From Petrosia ficiformis (taxonomy: Eukaryota; Porifera; Demospongiae; Haplosclerida; Petrosiidae): DNA of 64,000 bases. The position numbers and the translations under genes are program-made. The notes under the pieces were generated by a model. The model saw nothing but the letters and a program-made list of their open reading frames with translations. It was not told where the DNA came from and ran no database searches. Shown one piece after another: positions 1 through 10,577 of the stretch (the first letter of the stretch is position 1; every line of letters starts with the position of its first letter). The stretch covers positions 33,609,212-33,673,211 of the forward strand of contig OX345636.1 in assembly GCA_947044365.1 (NCBI GenBank). The letters are read 5' to 3'.

Positions 1-2
1 CG

Positions 3-202
3 CTTAAGATCCACTTCAACCCTAAACCTATCTTGCTGAACTTAGAGCGCTCAGAGAATACTGTGATTTTAGGATGACAATCGAGGATATGATCAGTTTG
101 TGGCATCAATGATGATTCCATTTTGTAAATTGTCGAGCATGTGGCAAGAAAGGCCATATTACAAAAGTTTGCTGTAGCACTATACCTAATCAAAACTTCT
201 GA
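3..202 (+). pseudogene. Gypsy-like retrotransposon gag remnant with CCHC zinc knuckle
   Basis: Two short reading pieces resemble the Gag region of metazoan Gypsy elements. Positions 3-71 read LKIHFNPKPI..., similar to the 'HY.PKP' segment that precedes the zinc knuckles in this family. Positions 131-175 read CRACGKKGHITKVCC, a full C-x2-C-x4-H-x4-C knuckle. The two pieces are in different frames, and stops occur on both sides (TGA at 113 and 200), so this is a broken relic. It lies in the intron before the final VPS18 exon. The family assignment rests on the knuckle and the PKP motif only. Confidence 0.5.
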
Positions 203-724
203 AGCATCCCCACCACAAAGGAAAAGCGAAGGTCAAACACCCCTACAATGCGATTGTGATTTTCTCATTGTACTTCCCTCAACAATTTCAGTTTTATTGC
301 AGTATAATACCTGAGCTATTGATCCACCAACTCTTTGGCTGTAGATAGTCATTCAGTGTAAGATGAGCATTTAAAGTCATGCCTATGAATTTTTGCTGCT
401 TTGCCATTTTAAACACCTACTAAAGTAAAGTTGGCTGTACTGTACAGACCCTCCCTGGATCGTAGAGTGAGAGGGGCTGGCTACGCGAGACTAATTTTAA
501 CACTATGCTTCTTATACTAAGAATTATGTACTTTTGGTAGGACTTGGAGTAATATAATATCAGTATAGTAATTATAAGAATTATTATTACGGTCAAATAT
601 TGTCTGCAATTATTGTCAGTATTGAATCATTCTTGTTTCCCAAATCACACTTGTGGCAAGGGTTAAGCACTGCAAGTGGATACTAACTATTGTGATTCAA
701 AATATTTTTTTCTCTTTCTTCTAG

Positions 725-847
725 CATCAACTTGATGATCTGATTGCTAGTGACTGTCCATTTTGTGGACTCATCATGATCAGATCAATAGCCATACCTT
801 TGTTACCTATGGATACACTGGACAAGAATTTAGCATCATGGCAATGA
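725..847 (+). CDS. VPS18: VPS18 (Pep3) C-terminal exon, HOPS/CORVET subunit; rest of gene lies left of window
   Basis: This is a 41-codon terminal exon after a good polypyrimidine/AG acceptor (ctttcttctag at 712-724), ending at TGA 845-847. It encodes HQLDDLIASDCPFCGLIMIR... and ends LASWQ. This matches the very C-terminus of VPS18, where the last Cys pair of the RING-like zinc finger (ECxYCGELMIRSID) is followed by a short tail ending in a Trp-containing SW. motif. VPS18 is a core subunit of the HOPS and CORVET tethering complexes, which drive endosome/lysosome and autophagosome-lysosome fusion. Only this exon is visible. The bases before it look intronic. Confidence 0.8.
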   Translation, partial: HQLDDLIASDCPFCGLIMIRSIAIPLLPMDTLDKNLASWQ

Positions 848-969
848 ATCTTGTTAGGATTATAACGATTTAGTGTGTAAATTGTATGTGTTCAATTTGT
901 TATGATTTTTTTATATTTTATTAACAAAAACTTAGTAAATGAGTGGAGAAATGGGATCTTTAAACACTG

Positions 970-1177
970 CAAAAAAATAACAGGTTTCCTGATGTGCGTT
1001 AAGAGAAACCTATAAGGAAACATGACAGAAATTTAGTAGAATCCACTGGAAACATGAAGACACGGCATGTTTTATGAAATATGCTGTGTCTGCGTTTTCT
1101 TAAGCATCTACAGAGTTTCCGTCATGTTTCCTTACAGGTTTCTCTTAACGCACATCAGGAAACCTGTTATTTTTTTG
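970..1177. repeat. Foldback (palindromic) MITE with about 62-bp arms
   Basis: The left arm at 970-1031 (begins CAAAAAAATAACAGGTTTCC) is repeated in reverse complement at about 1115-1177 (ends GGAAACCTGTTATTTTTTTG), with only a few mismatches. A second inner stem (agacacggcat / atgctgtgtct, about 1059-1092) lies between the arms, so almost the whole 208 bp folds into one hairpin. There is no coding content. It is probably a non-autonomous DNA transposon. Confidence 0.8.
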
Positions 1178-1375
1178 CCATACATTTTGCTTTATTTATT
1201 GCTGATCATGTGACCTGTGGCCAATCAGAGTGCAAATATTGCGTCACGTGATTGACCATTAAATCACTTATTGCACACTTTTGCGTGCAATAAATAGTTA
1301 TTGCACACGTTGCTCACCTCTACTAACGAAGCTGCTTCAACAACAGTGGTAGTTCACCAGATCGTCAATAAATCA

Positions 1376-1550
1376 CTTAGAACACACTTGACGGTGCATT
1401 GTGTGTTTCAATGTAGCACTTGGGCGGTCAATAAATGTCTCGTTTACATAACGCACTCGCCTTCGGCTCGTGCATTATGTAAACTCAACCTTTATTTACC
1501 CGCCCTCGTGCTACATTAAAACACGTAATCATTGTAAAGTGTGTTCTAAT
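1376..1550. repeat. Long palindrome with nested arms and GC-rich centre
   Basis: Outer arms TTAGAACACACTT (1377-1389) and AAGTGTGTTCTAA (1537-1549) enclose a second near-perfect inverted repeat at 1403-1524. That inner repeat includes gtttacataacgcac and its complement, closing on GCCTTCGGC at about 1459-1467. An open frame through this stretch (1301-1519) is a by-product of the palindrome. The same overall design recurs at 60563-60692. Confidence 0.75.
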
Positions 1551-2729
1551 ATAATATTATGTAAAACCCAACAACACTGTTTTATGCGATAAAATTATTA
1601 GGATGTAGATAATTATTATACTACATAATTATAATAATATTGTAACTTTCACCTCTTTGTCGTACGTGTCTAAATGCTTTTTTTTGAGCCTTATCCCTTA
1701 TAACTTCTCAATTGATTCTTCAGCCCTCAAAGTCTCTCCTCATTTTTGATGATAGCAATTATTCCCAAATAATCAGGTGTGTGTATGTTAAAATGCCCCA
1801 ATCTGTGGTTATCTAGTATTACGCAAATAAATGCACACATAATTTTTAATTTCATAGGGGGCATTAACACTCATAACCGAGTCATTTTGCTATTTATGTT
1901 TTTCAAGTAACTATCCAAGTTAAAACAGAATGTGCTTACTGTGCCACTTATGACTTATGAGGAGACAGCACTGATTCCATAAACTGAACAGGCAGACTGA
2001 GGTGGTAGTTTAGAGCTGATAAAACTGGATCACAATTTATGCAATCTGAGTGTGGATTATCAAGAAATGGAACGGGAGTGGAGAGATACTATGTCAACTT
2101 GTCAAGTGAGCCTATGTCAAGCAAGACTATGGCATGCTGTTTGCCTCAAAATTAATGTCTTGCAAATCTATTGTGTGAATGTATAATTATTATAGACTGT
2201 TGTATTTATGATTTGATACATGTAGTTATTCAAAGGGAGAAATTTGGTTTGAAGGAATGCCTTATAATAATAATACAGTTGTAGTATATATATACTCATG
2301 CTTACATCACCAATGTAGCTGAACTAATGGGCAAAGTAGGATGAACAATCACTCCACATGAAACAACAGAAAAAAGATATATTTTATGGAGATACACAAT
2401 CGACAACATAAATATAATTTATATATATTATTATATGTATTAATTTTAGGGAAACCACATTGTACTACTATTGTAGAGGAGCATTTACAGGGAAAAGAGG
2501 AATGATACAAGGAAATTCTGGTATTTAAAGAAATATCATCTATGAACAATCCTAATTATAATTTATGTTACTGATCATGACTCTGGGTAAATTAGTATTT
2601 TTGTTATTCATTCCACAAAGTACATTTGATGGCTTCTTGTAGCACCACAAATTGATTAACAAAACTACTAGAATCTATGTATAATTACTTAAAGTAACTT
2701 GTACAATTATTAATACAGCTATTCATGAT
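1551..2729. other. Intergenic, AT-rich, nothing recognised
   Basis: This is the space between the 3' end of the VPS18 exon/foldback cluster and the 3' end of the convergent carboxylesterase gene. Only short stop-rich frames and AT-rich runs are present. I see no protein similarity, RNA gene or well-defined repeat. Confidence 0.5.
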
Positions 2730-5700
2730 TCAGCAAGAAGTATTGCATGGATATTTGCAATCTATCTCCTTTATCTCTCCTGTCTGTTTGAAGTACCAGT
2801 TAGCAAACGTTTCTCTAGCGGTTTGCCCTCCTACTTTCACTTCTGACCAGTGTTTATCATCAAGAGACTGACAATGAATTAGACACGAGCCTAGAAAAGC
2901 ACCATTAGTTGTGGAGCTAATAATAGGTGCTGCTGCTTTCATAAATTCCTGTGGCACAATATATACAATAGTATGAATAATTCTTTTTGATGTTAGATGC
3001 TCTAATGAGGGATCTATAATAAATCCCGATTCATTGTATGAACCAGTTTATATAGAGCTAGGTTTACATAGCTGAAATCACAAACAAGTCACAGACAACC
3101 TAAATTTATGCAGTATTTATTGTGGGTTCACTTCCTGTAGCGGTAATTCTGCTATGAATATGTTATGACTCAGCAGATTCAACTATATATGAATATGATT
3201 TAAATACCATGACTAAGTAAAATTATCCATGAATAAGGTTATAATGATATTTGAAGGGATTCATGCTATTTAGATCCCGAGAGCAAAGGGATGTTAAATA
3301 GCATAAATCCCAACAAATAGGTATATAATTTATATGTGCATTATAATTATAATTTTAATTATGATATGCTATCTATATGCATTGCTTTTTAATTCACTTC
3401 TGCAGCACTGCAAAAACAGTTTGGCTGTTCCAACCAATCAGCTGGTTACCTCAGTTGCATTTCAGTTTAATAATATGCCATTCACACCACTACTGCTGAA
3501 CTCAGGTGTTGAAGAGGAAGAGTGTTTTAAGTTAGAATATTGTTATTCACAATGAATATGAGTAAAATGATGATTTCCAACAGCTTTAAAAACAGGAATT
3601 CTAAGAATCGATAAGAGCTTACTAGTTGCTATAGAATAGTCACATCAGCAAATAAGGAGATGATTTCAATTCCTTCAAGTAAAATTAATGGTTGAAGTTT
3701 TTTCAGTGTATGTAGTGGAAGTGTGCTAAATGTGTATACATTCTACTATTATTATTATAGTATTTTCAAATTTTAATTTCATATTGAGACAAGCAAGAAT
3801 TTTATTTGGAGTAGAAAATCCCATACTACAACAGGGATAGGAGGTGTTAAATCCCTTAAGTGATAACAACACTAGTGCATGAATTTTATTTGGATGTTTC
3901 ATGCATGCCATGACTCCAGCTTGCTTAGGCCTTATATGTATGTTTGTCAGAAAGCCACACACTAGAATACTACACTAGCTGGCAGTAGCTGCATGTAAAA
4001 AAAATGGATTGTGTCTTTAACGATCTCCTTAAATTGCTGATGTGAAGTGCTGTAGGCTGCTTTCTGCATCTTCTGTAGTTTTTAGTACAATAATTATTTA
4101 TAATCTTCAGTATTTTTATGAAATGTTCCGTATTTTCAAAAAAAAAATGAATATGCATTCAGTACAGCTAATCCTGATCGATTTATTTGAAAACACAGTT
4201 TACAATACTAGTTGTAGACTCACTACTAGAGCCTATAGGCTTTACTACATGCTGAGTTACTACTGAAAGACACTCCATGTTTTTGTCAGAGCACATGCAC
4301 TTTCCATACTTTTAGTGTAATTTTTTGTAATCTGCAATATTATTTGTATAATTTCGTATAAAATCTGTGTAGTTGGAGGCACTGGTATTGGTCATTGCAA
4401 ACAACAACATTTCAACACCAAAAGTTAATTAATAATACAAACATGCTCTTCAGCACCTCATTTTAGCAGTAATATAGGGATACTATGAATATTATATATT
4501 TATATTTATGAATATTATATATTTATGAGGTAATTGTCTGAAATAAGTCAAATAACAGTTTGTCAGTTATACATAACTGATAGACTGACTACATACTTAT
4601 TACATGTATATGTACATTAACTTTTCCAGGAGTGCATGATGGAAGGTTGTTTTCCATGCAAATGCACTCCTGCTTGACACATTGTGAACACTTACATCTC
4701 TGTAATTCTGTATAGCCTTCATTTGCTCATCATTACAGTTTGGAGGCATGCAGTTCACTTCAAGTATGTTTTTTAACTGCCAAGTGTCATATTGGGAGTT
4801 AAGTGCAAAAATCGGTGTGGAGATATATGGATATACAAACTATATACAGTGAGAGGAACGCAATGTAATCAACTATAATATATTTATATACTTGTCTCAA
4901 TAACCTGAGGTTGAAGACATAGAGTTTGATTATCTTTATGATGTTTTAGACACTCATGATTCTCACCAGAAGTAGTATTTTGCATCTGGAATGCTATGGT
5001 ATGTTTATAATAATGCAGTAAACTTGCCTTCATACACATACACATATATGTGCATTCATTATAATTACTATGCATACCATATTCAATTAGCTCTTTCATA
5101 TGATACTGTCCATTTATATTTGGTGCATTAATGAAATATCTATTATACAACAGAAACAGTAGCCAATGCATACTAGTTCATTTCACTCACCCAGCATCAG
5201 CCAGGCCAAGAAATATAATACTTGAAGGAAGCAAAGATTTTACATAATCAGTATGATAGTATGTGGCTAGTCCTCCAGCTACATGGTTGAATGAATCAGT
5301 GTTGATCTATAGTCTGTTCACATTCCCAATGTCCTCAAAATTATGATGTGATGACTTTATATGTAATATAGTGTATAGTTAATGTTATAAGGTTAATACA
5401 TGATTATACTGTAACTCAATAATGAAGCAATGGTTGAAATTTGACATACACAAATAAAGAATGGGAAGGACTATTATATGAAAATGGTGCAGGCAAAAAG
5501 ATTGTTGGGCATTCCAAACTAAAGTTATGAACATTTTTCTGAGGACATGGTGAACGTGAATAACCTTTAATATAGGCTGGTCAGCCACACCCTTTGATCT
5601 AAGTGAAGAGTGTGGCTCTCCAGAATACCTTCAACATTCCGCAATGATAATTCATTACCTGAACATCCAGTGAGTATTACTCTCTCTGCATTTTGCATTC

Positions 5701-6283
5701 CATTTTCTAACATATACTCTATGACAGCATTCAGGATTCGAAATCCACGGAAATAGATTGGATAACCATCAACCATCACTGGGTGATCCCTATAATATCA
5801 TACAAAATTTTTTTGTACTTATCGATACAATTTTATTTGACTCACACATTGCCAGTGAAGAAGGATGCTCCGTCACAATAGGGCACAAATACCAAATTCC
5901 AATCAAAAAAATCGGGGTTGACATTTTCATTATCTGAGACAAAACCGCTTGGGAACTCACGTACTTGAGGCCATTTCTTTGATGATCCAAGATTAGTTTT
6001 ACTGCGTTCAAGACAGAGTTTCTCATCGTAGCACCAACCACCACCTTCCAAATGTATGATCACATTATTGGCTCCACTTCCTTCACCTACAAATCATTAA
6101 TGCAAATCAGCTTCATCCAATTTCTCAGTACTGACCTTTTCTGTAATAAAAACCTGGAGAAGATCCATCTAAACAAACAGCTCCATCCCTTTCTGCCGCT
6201 TCGTGAAGCATTACTAAATCCGCTAATTTGCTCTGACTGCCATGAACAATCAGACAGAAGAGTAGAGCTAAAGCAACGCTCAT
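2730..6283 (-). CDS. Notum-like / pectinacetylesterase-family secreted carboxylesterase, complete, 8 exons
   Basis: Exons on the minus strand are 6283-6136, 6086-5846, 5789-5659, 5278-5191, 5139-5078, 4993-4905, 4839-4696 and 2948-2730. Together they give 1122 nt, exactly 374 codons including TAA. The start MSVALALLFCLIVHGSQS is a signal peptide. Family landmarks follow in order: VCLDGSSPGFYYRKG, the oxyanion-hole motif HLEGGGWCYDE, the nucleophile elbow GCSAGGLA (split by intron 3: GCS-G|CT), INAPNINGQYHM, CLQPQFVYPYI-STPIFALNSQYDTW with the catalytic Asp, and GSCLIHCQS with the catalytic His. The C-terminus is Cys-rich (DCKYPCNTSC), as is usual in this family. The family includes animal NOTUM, which removes palmitoleate from Wnt, and plant pectin acetylesterases. 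The substrate cannot be told from sequence. The last intron (2949-4695) is 1.7 kb with no recognisable content; intron 3 holds a dispersed repeat (5335-5575). All triad residues are present, so it looks functional. Confidence 0.92.
5335..5575 (+). repeat. Dispersed repeat family C, copy 1
   Basis: This roughly 240-bp block (…aaggttaatacatgattatactgtaac…) is similar over its whole length to 9665-9910 (+), 28705-28895 (+) and, inverted, 25775-25950. It is non-coding and sits in intron 3 of the carboxylesterase gene. No terminal inverted repeat or target duplication is obvious. Confidence 0.7.
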
Positions 6284-7012
6284 TTTTTAGTACGTAATAT
6301 GAGGCCTTAGATTATCAAGTGATCACGAGACAATGGTTTCATTCATAATCATGAATAGCCTAATAATTATCCTGAATAACAAGAATAATAATCTGCTACT
6401 TGCAGCACTGGATAATATATTAATATATAAACAATATGACATTGTTATGGGGGGTGGGATGGCCACACTTTTTATGCTGAAAATCTTGGATGTTTGGTGC
6501 CTGTTGTGTACACACTAGTGTTTTAGTTTGGAGTTAGTGACCAAATTTTAATTAGTTATAGTATGCTTATATAGTTTCTCAAACTTTTAGTTCAGTTAAC
6601 ACGTCACTATTTTATATATCTTCAACTTTAGCATTCAGTCGCAGGAACTAATGCTCCTCCTGCTCTAAAGCTGTGAATTTCAAATTGAGTGTAGAACTGT
6701 ACCAATGTTTCTATCTGTCGCCATTCCTAGAGCTAACTAAACAACCTTTAGAATAGAATCACTACTCAAGTGTGCTGCGTATCTTGAAATATTGTTTCAG
6801 CATTTGACTGGGCATGTGGGTAATCCTGACCTATATATCTACAAGTTTAAGAACATGGTTTCCTTGTCTATACTGATCAGTCTTTAATTGCAATATAATT
6901 ATAGATATACAGCATGCAAACCTCAAAACTTGTTAAGAAAACCAGGAGGCCTAGATTAATCTTAATTGCCACTATTACAAATTCTAATGGATATGGATTT
7001 GTTTTGTTCTTT

Positions 7013-7092
7013 TAACGTTTAAATTCTTCATATCTGACATATATTAACATCTGCATGGAACATTCCATTTCTTTATTTGTGCACAAAATTTG
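7013..7092 (-). pseudogene. Partial duplicate of the PHD-finger exon
   Basis: The sequence catatctgacatatattaacatctgcatggaacattccatttctttatttgtgcacaaaat closely follows 8555-8618 (catatctgacatacataaacatctggaacattctgtttctttattcgtgcgcaaaat), which encodes the end of the PHD finger. The duplicate has small insertions and an in-frame stop, so it is a dead exon about 1.5 kb downstream of the parent. Confidence 0.65.
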
Positions 7093-7964
7093 CTTTACTA
7101 TAGTGCAAAAATTATACAGTTGGCCAATCAAACACTGACTAGTATCACTGCACTTGCAAATACTCACCTTGCTGCTTTCCTGCAGCTAACATAATTTTGG
7201 ACACTCAGGGGTGCCAAGAGGATTAGTGGACCCAGGGCAGCAATGTAAACCATATAACCATAACTTTGGACACTCAGGGGTGGGTCTGGGGGGCCTGCTG
7301 ACATACAATACAACAGAAATAAATTAATCTGCTCGAGAAAAATCTTGAATATTACCCTCTTAGCATATTCTCCTCTGCTTAAATGTTATAATTATGACTG
7401 CATGATTAGCCAATACTTAATCATAGATTGTATAAACTACATGAATAGGATATTGGAAACATCTATGCACTTCTGTTGCAGTCTGTGTTATGTTGTGATG
7501 CAGAAATTATTATATCTATGCAGCCTAGTAAAATTATACTTTTTGATTTGTAGCGAGAAAGACATTAGTTTGAGTTTTTAACATGCAAGCTATGAAGTGC
7601 ATGATAATGCTCTTGTAATCTTTCAACGAGCAAATCAAAAGGTTGACTGATATACAAAATTAAACAAACCACTTCCATAAATCCAGCTATTTGTCTTTTG
7701 CTTACATACAGTGATGGAAATACCAACCTTGTTCACATACGTTTTGGTTTTGACTTAGCCACCTACACATTGTTTCATTAACCCTCCACCTTCGGGAGGG
7801 TTAGTTTGCTGTGTGTCCTCATGAACTGGACACTCCTCGACTTTCATACTTGGCGTACTTACTAATAATATTATATACCATACCAGAAGCTATTGAAAAG
7901 GGTCAACTAGGCGTGGCTTCTTTCACTGTCTGTCTTAGGTCGTTAAGACAGACAGTGATGTAAA

Positions 7965-8095
7965 ACTCTTTCCAACAAAGCAAGTTAGAATCCTCGAACA
8001 TGAAAGTTGTAAAGCTGACAAGTTTCATGAAACACCCTGCCTCGTTTGTAATTATCTATGAAAATCTGGGGAAGGTCATGCAACATTAAATTAAA
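7965..8095. repeat. Dispersed repeat, second copy at 15592-15925 interrupted by a SINE
   Basis: The two loci share gcaagttagaatc..cgaacatg, ..tatgaaacacccc.cc, aatctatgaaaa and gg..tggtcatgcaacatt in the same order. In the 15.6-kb copy a tRNA-derived SINE sits between the first two blocks, so this copy approximates the empty site. Confidence 0.5.
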
Positions 8096-8161
8096 GAGTA
8101 GATACCTGCCTAGCAGGTGTTATGGGCTTGTTACTCCCACAGTACATGAAAGGTAACCATG

Positions 8162-8163
<2 letters not shown>

Positions 8164-8223
<60 letters not shown>
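8164..8223. repeat. (TA)n microsatellite
   Basis: An uninterrupted AT dinucleotide run of about 60 bp, in the intergenic space downstream of the PHD gene. Confidence 0.95.
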
Positions 8224-8231
<8 letters not shown>

Positions 8232-8521
8232 GTATATTTAAATTGTAATTAACTGAAGTACTTCTTACATATATGCATGCATCCTCAATTGTAGCACGAA
8301 TGATATTTCTTTATTTTAACAAAGAAGTGAAATATTACAATTTGGATAGCATAATATTTGGTTGTGTTCTGATAACATTAATTTACAGAATTGAAAGTAT
8401 AAAAGCTGCTTATACATAGGTATACAGAATATGGTTAAAATGCTTTGACGAATTAAAAAATTTCAATTATAGGTGATAAATTTAATATGTGTAATTCAGA
8501 ACTTTTAAATGAGAAATGGAT

Positions 8522-10533
8522 TTATTTTTGTCGTTTTAGCTTTCGAGTTTCTTTGTCTTTGCATATCTGACATACATAAACATCTGGAACATTCTGTTTC
8601 TTTATTCGTGCGCAAAATAAATGAATCCAAGTTAGACATTTTGAGCACTCAATCATAGGACGACCAGCAAAAGGACGACCACAAAAACAAGTCACTAAAT
8701 GCCATGATTCATCTTCTAAATTAAAATAGAAATTCACAAATTAAATTATTACGGCAGAGAGCCCCTGGATTTAATAATTATAGCACATGAAGGCATTATA
8801 CTATTATATAATCCCACCCCTAATGAATCATGAACCTAGAATTAGTGCATGTATACTTTACTGTGTCCCAACAGCAAGGGTCTTGTGGAGTGCCAAAGTG
8901 ACTGATTTTCTAATTCGTGGTCACATTAGGGCTGGGGAAAAGGTTCAAAGGTTCACAATTTCATTTGATCTTCAAAGCTAAATTTCTCCTCTCAAAGATT
9001 TGCTGTCATACCCACAATTGAACTTGTGTTGATTGCTGCTTTTGTTCCATTTCTCAGTGTAATGATGTTAAATCCAAGTAAAAACAGGAACAAGACTAAT
9101 ATGTGATAATCCAATTTTGGAGGCTTTCTATACCCAGTCAAGGTGAGAGCAATGTTGATAAAAACACATGTGAACATTCGAACCTTTGTTCATTTTTGCT
9201 GACAAAGCTCAAATGTTGTTTCCGAACCATTGTCCCTCCCCTACATGTAGGTCACAACCATCACAAACATGCAACTCATTTTTCATTTTTTCAATTGCCT
9301 CAGGTGCCTGTCTTTCCTTCTTTCTTTCTCTCTTTCCATCTCAAGTCATCATGTACAATGCTATGCTTACCTGAAGTGTATTCCAATAGTTCTTTAGATG
9401 ATTCACTATCATCATCATCATTATCACCATCATCATCATTATTATCATTGTCATCATCTACTTCATCCTCACTAGCATCTTTGTCTTCTTTTGTATCATT
9501 TTCACTGTCACTGCTAGATGAGTGACGAGTACTCCCTCCAGCCGAACCTACTCCATCTACTGCACTGCTGAAATACGTTCCTCCAAGATTAGGTAGAGTA
9601 TCTGATCCCTATAGATGTATAGACAGACACATACATGTAAGCAGTGGTGTTTTAATGTCTGTTGACATTCACTATGATCTCAAAATTAGGATGTGATGAC
9701 TTTATTTGTATAGTTTAATGTCACAAGGTTAATACATGATTATACTGTAACTCAATAATGAAGCAATGTATTTAAATTTTACATACACAAAAAAGGATGG
9801 AAGAATAATTCTATGAAAATTGTGCAGGTAAAATGATTGTTGGTCATTCCAAGTTAAGATTGTGAAGATTTATCTGAGGTCATGGTGAAAGTGAATGACC
9901 TTTAGTATGACAATACTGAGCTCTTTTAGTTATAGTAAGCCTAGGTTCCCACAATTTTAATTAACCAAAACTATTTTTTGGTTACTAAAAGGGTACCTAT
10001 TTTTGACCAATTTCTATTTTAGTTAGTTATACAGTAGATTTGTAGTATCGTGTACTTCACTAAAAATCACAATACATTACTAAAACATAGGGCTGGGATG
10101 ATTAATCAATTGATATTGAAAATTCTTTTGATTATGCGATTGTAAATCTATGACATCATTATGCTAATTAGACATACTTTTCAAGCATGCAACATGAAAC
10201 ACCAAATAATGTACAATATGGAAGTGACAGAAAGTCTCATAGATTTCAATTTTAGTTAATCTAAAATTCACCATGTCTTACTAAAACTCTTTTATAACTA
10301 AAACAACACTAGTATTAATTTTATAATTAAAAGACTTGTGCAACACCCATTTTATATTACACCACTTATGTACAATGTACATGTATGTTATGAAAATCAT
10401 GGTAGAAAATATCACAGATAATTTCTATATATTGCTTAACTGTACTGAAAACAAGAGTATTCTCAAATATTTCTAGCACACATGTATGTATACTGTGGAA
10501 CCTCTCTCTCTCTTTCACCCGACACCGCTTGAA

Positions 10534-10577
<44 letters not shown>

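Larger units (their letters stand above)
6284..8521. other. Intergenic region, mostly repeats and AT-rich DNA
   Basis: This lies between the divergent start of the carboxylesterase gene (6283) and the 3' end of the PHD gene (8522). It contains a fragment of the TTTTAGTT-rich MITE family (about 6515-6600), a decayed copy of the PHD exon (7013-7092), a short hairpin at 7784-7806 (ACCCTCC...GGGAGGGTT), a dispersed repeat (7965-8095) and a (TA)n tract. I recognised no further gene. Confidence 0.5.

Noticed and set aside
1301..1519. 72-codon open frame
   Set aside because: It runs through a near-perfect palindrome; codons are a by-product of the inverted repeat.
9103..9525. 140-codon Ser-rich plus-strand frame
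   Set aside because: It is the antisense shadow of the acidic exon of the PHD gene combined with SINE sequence.
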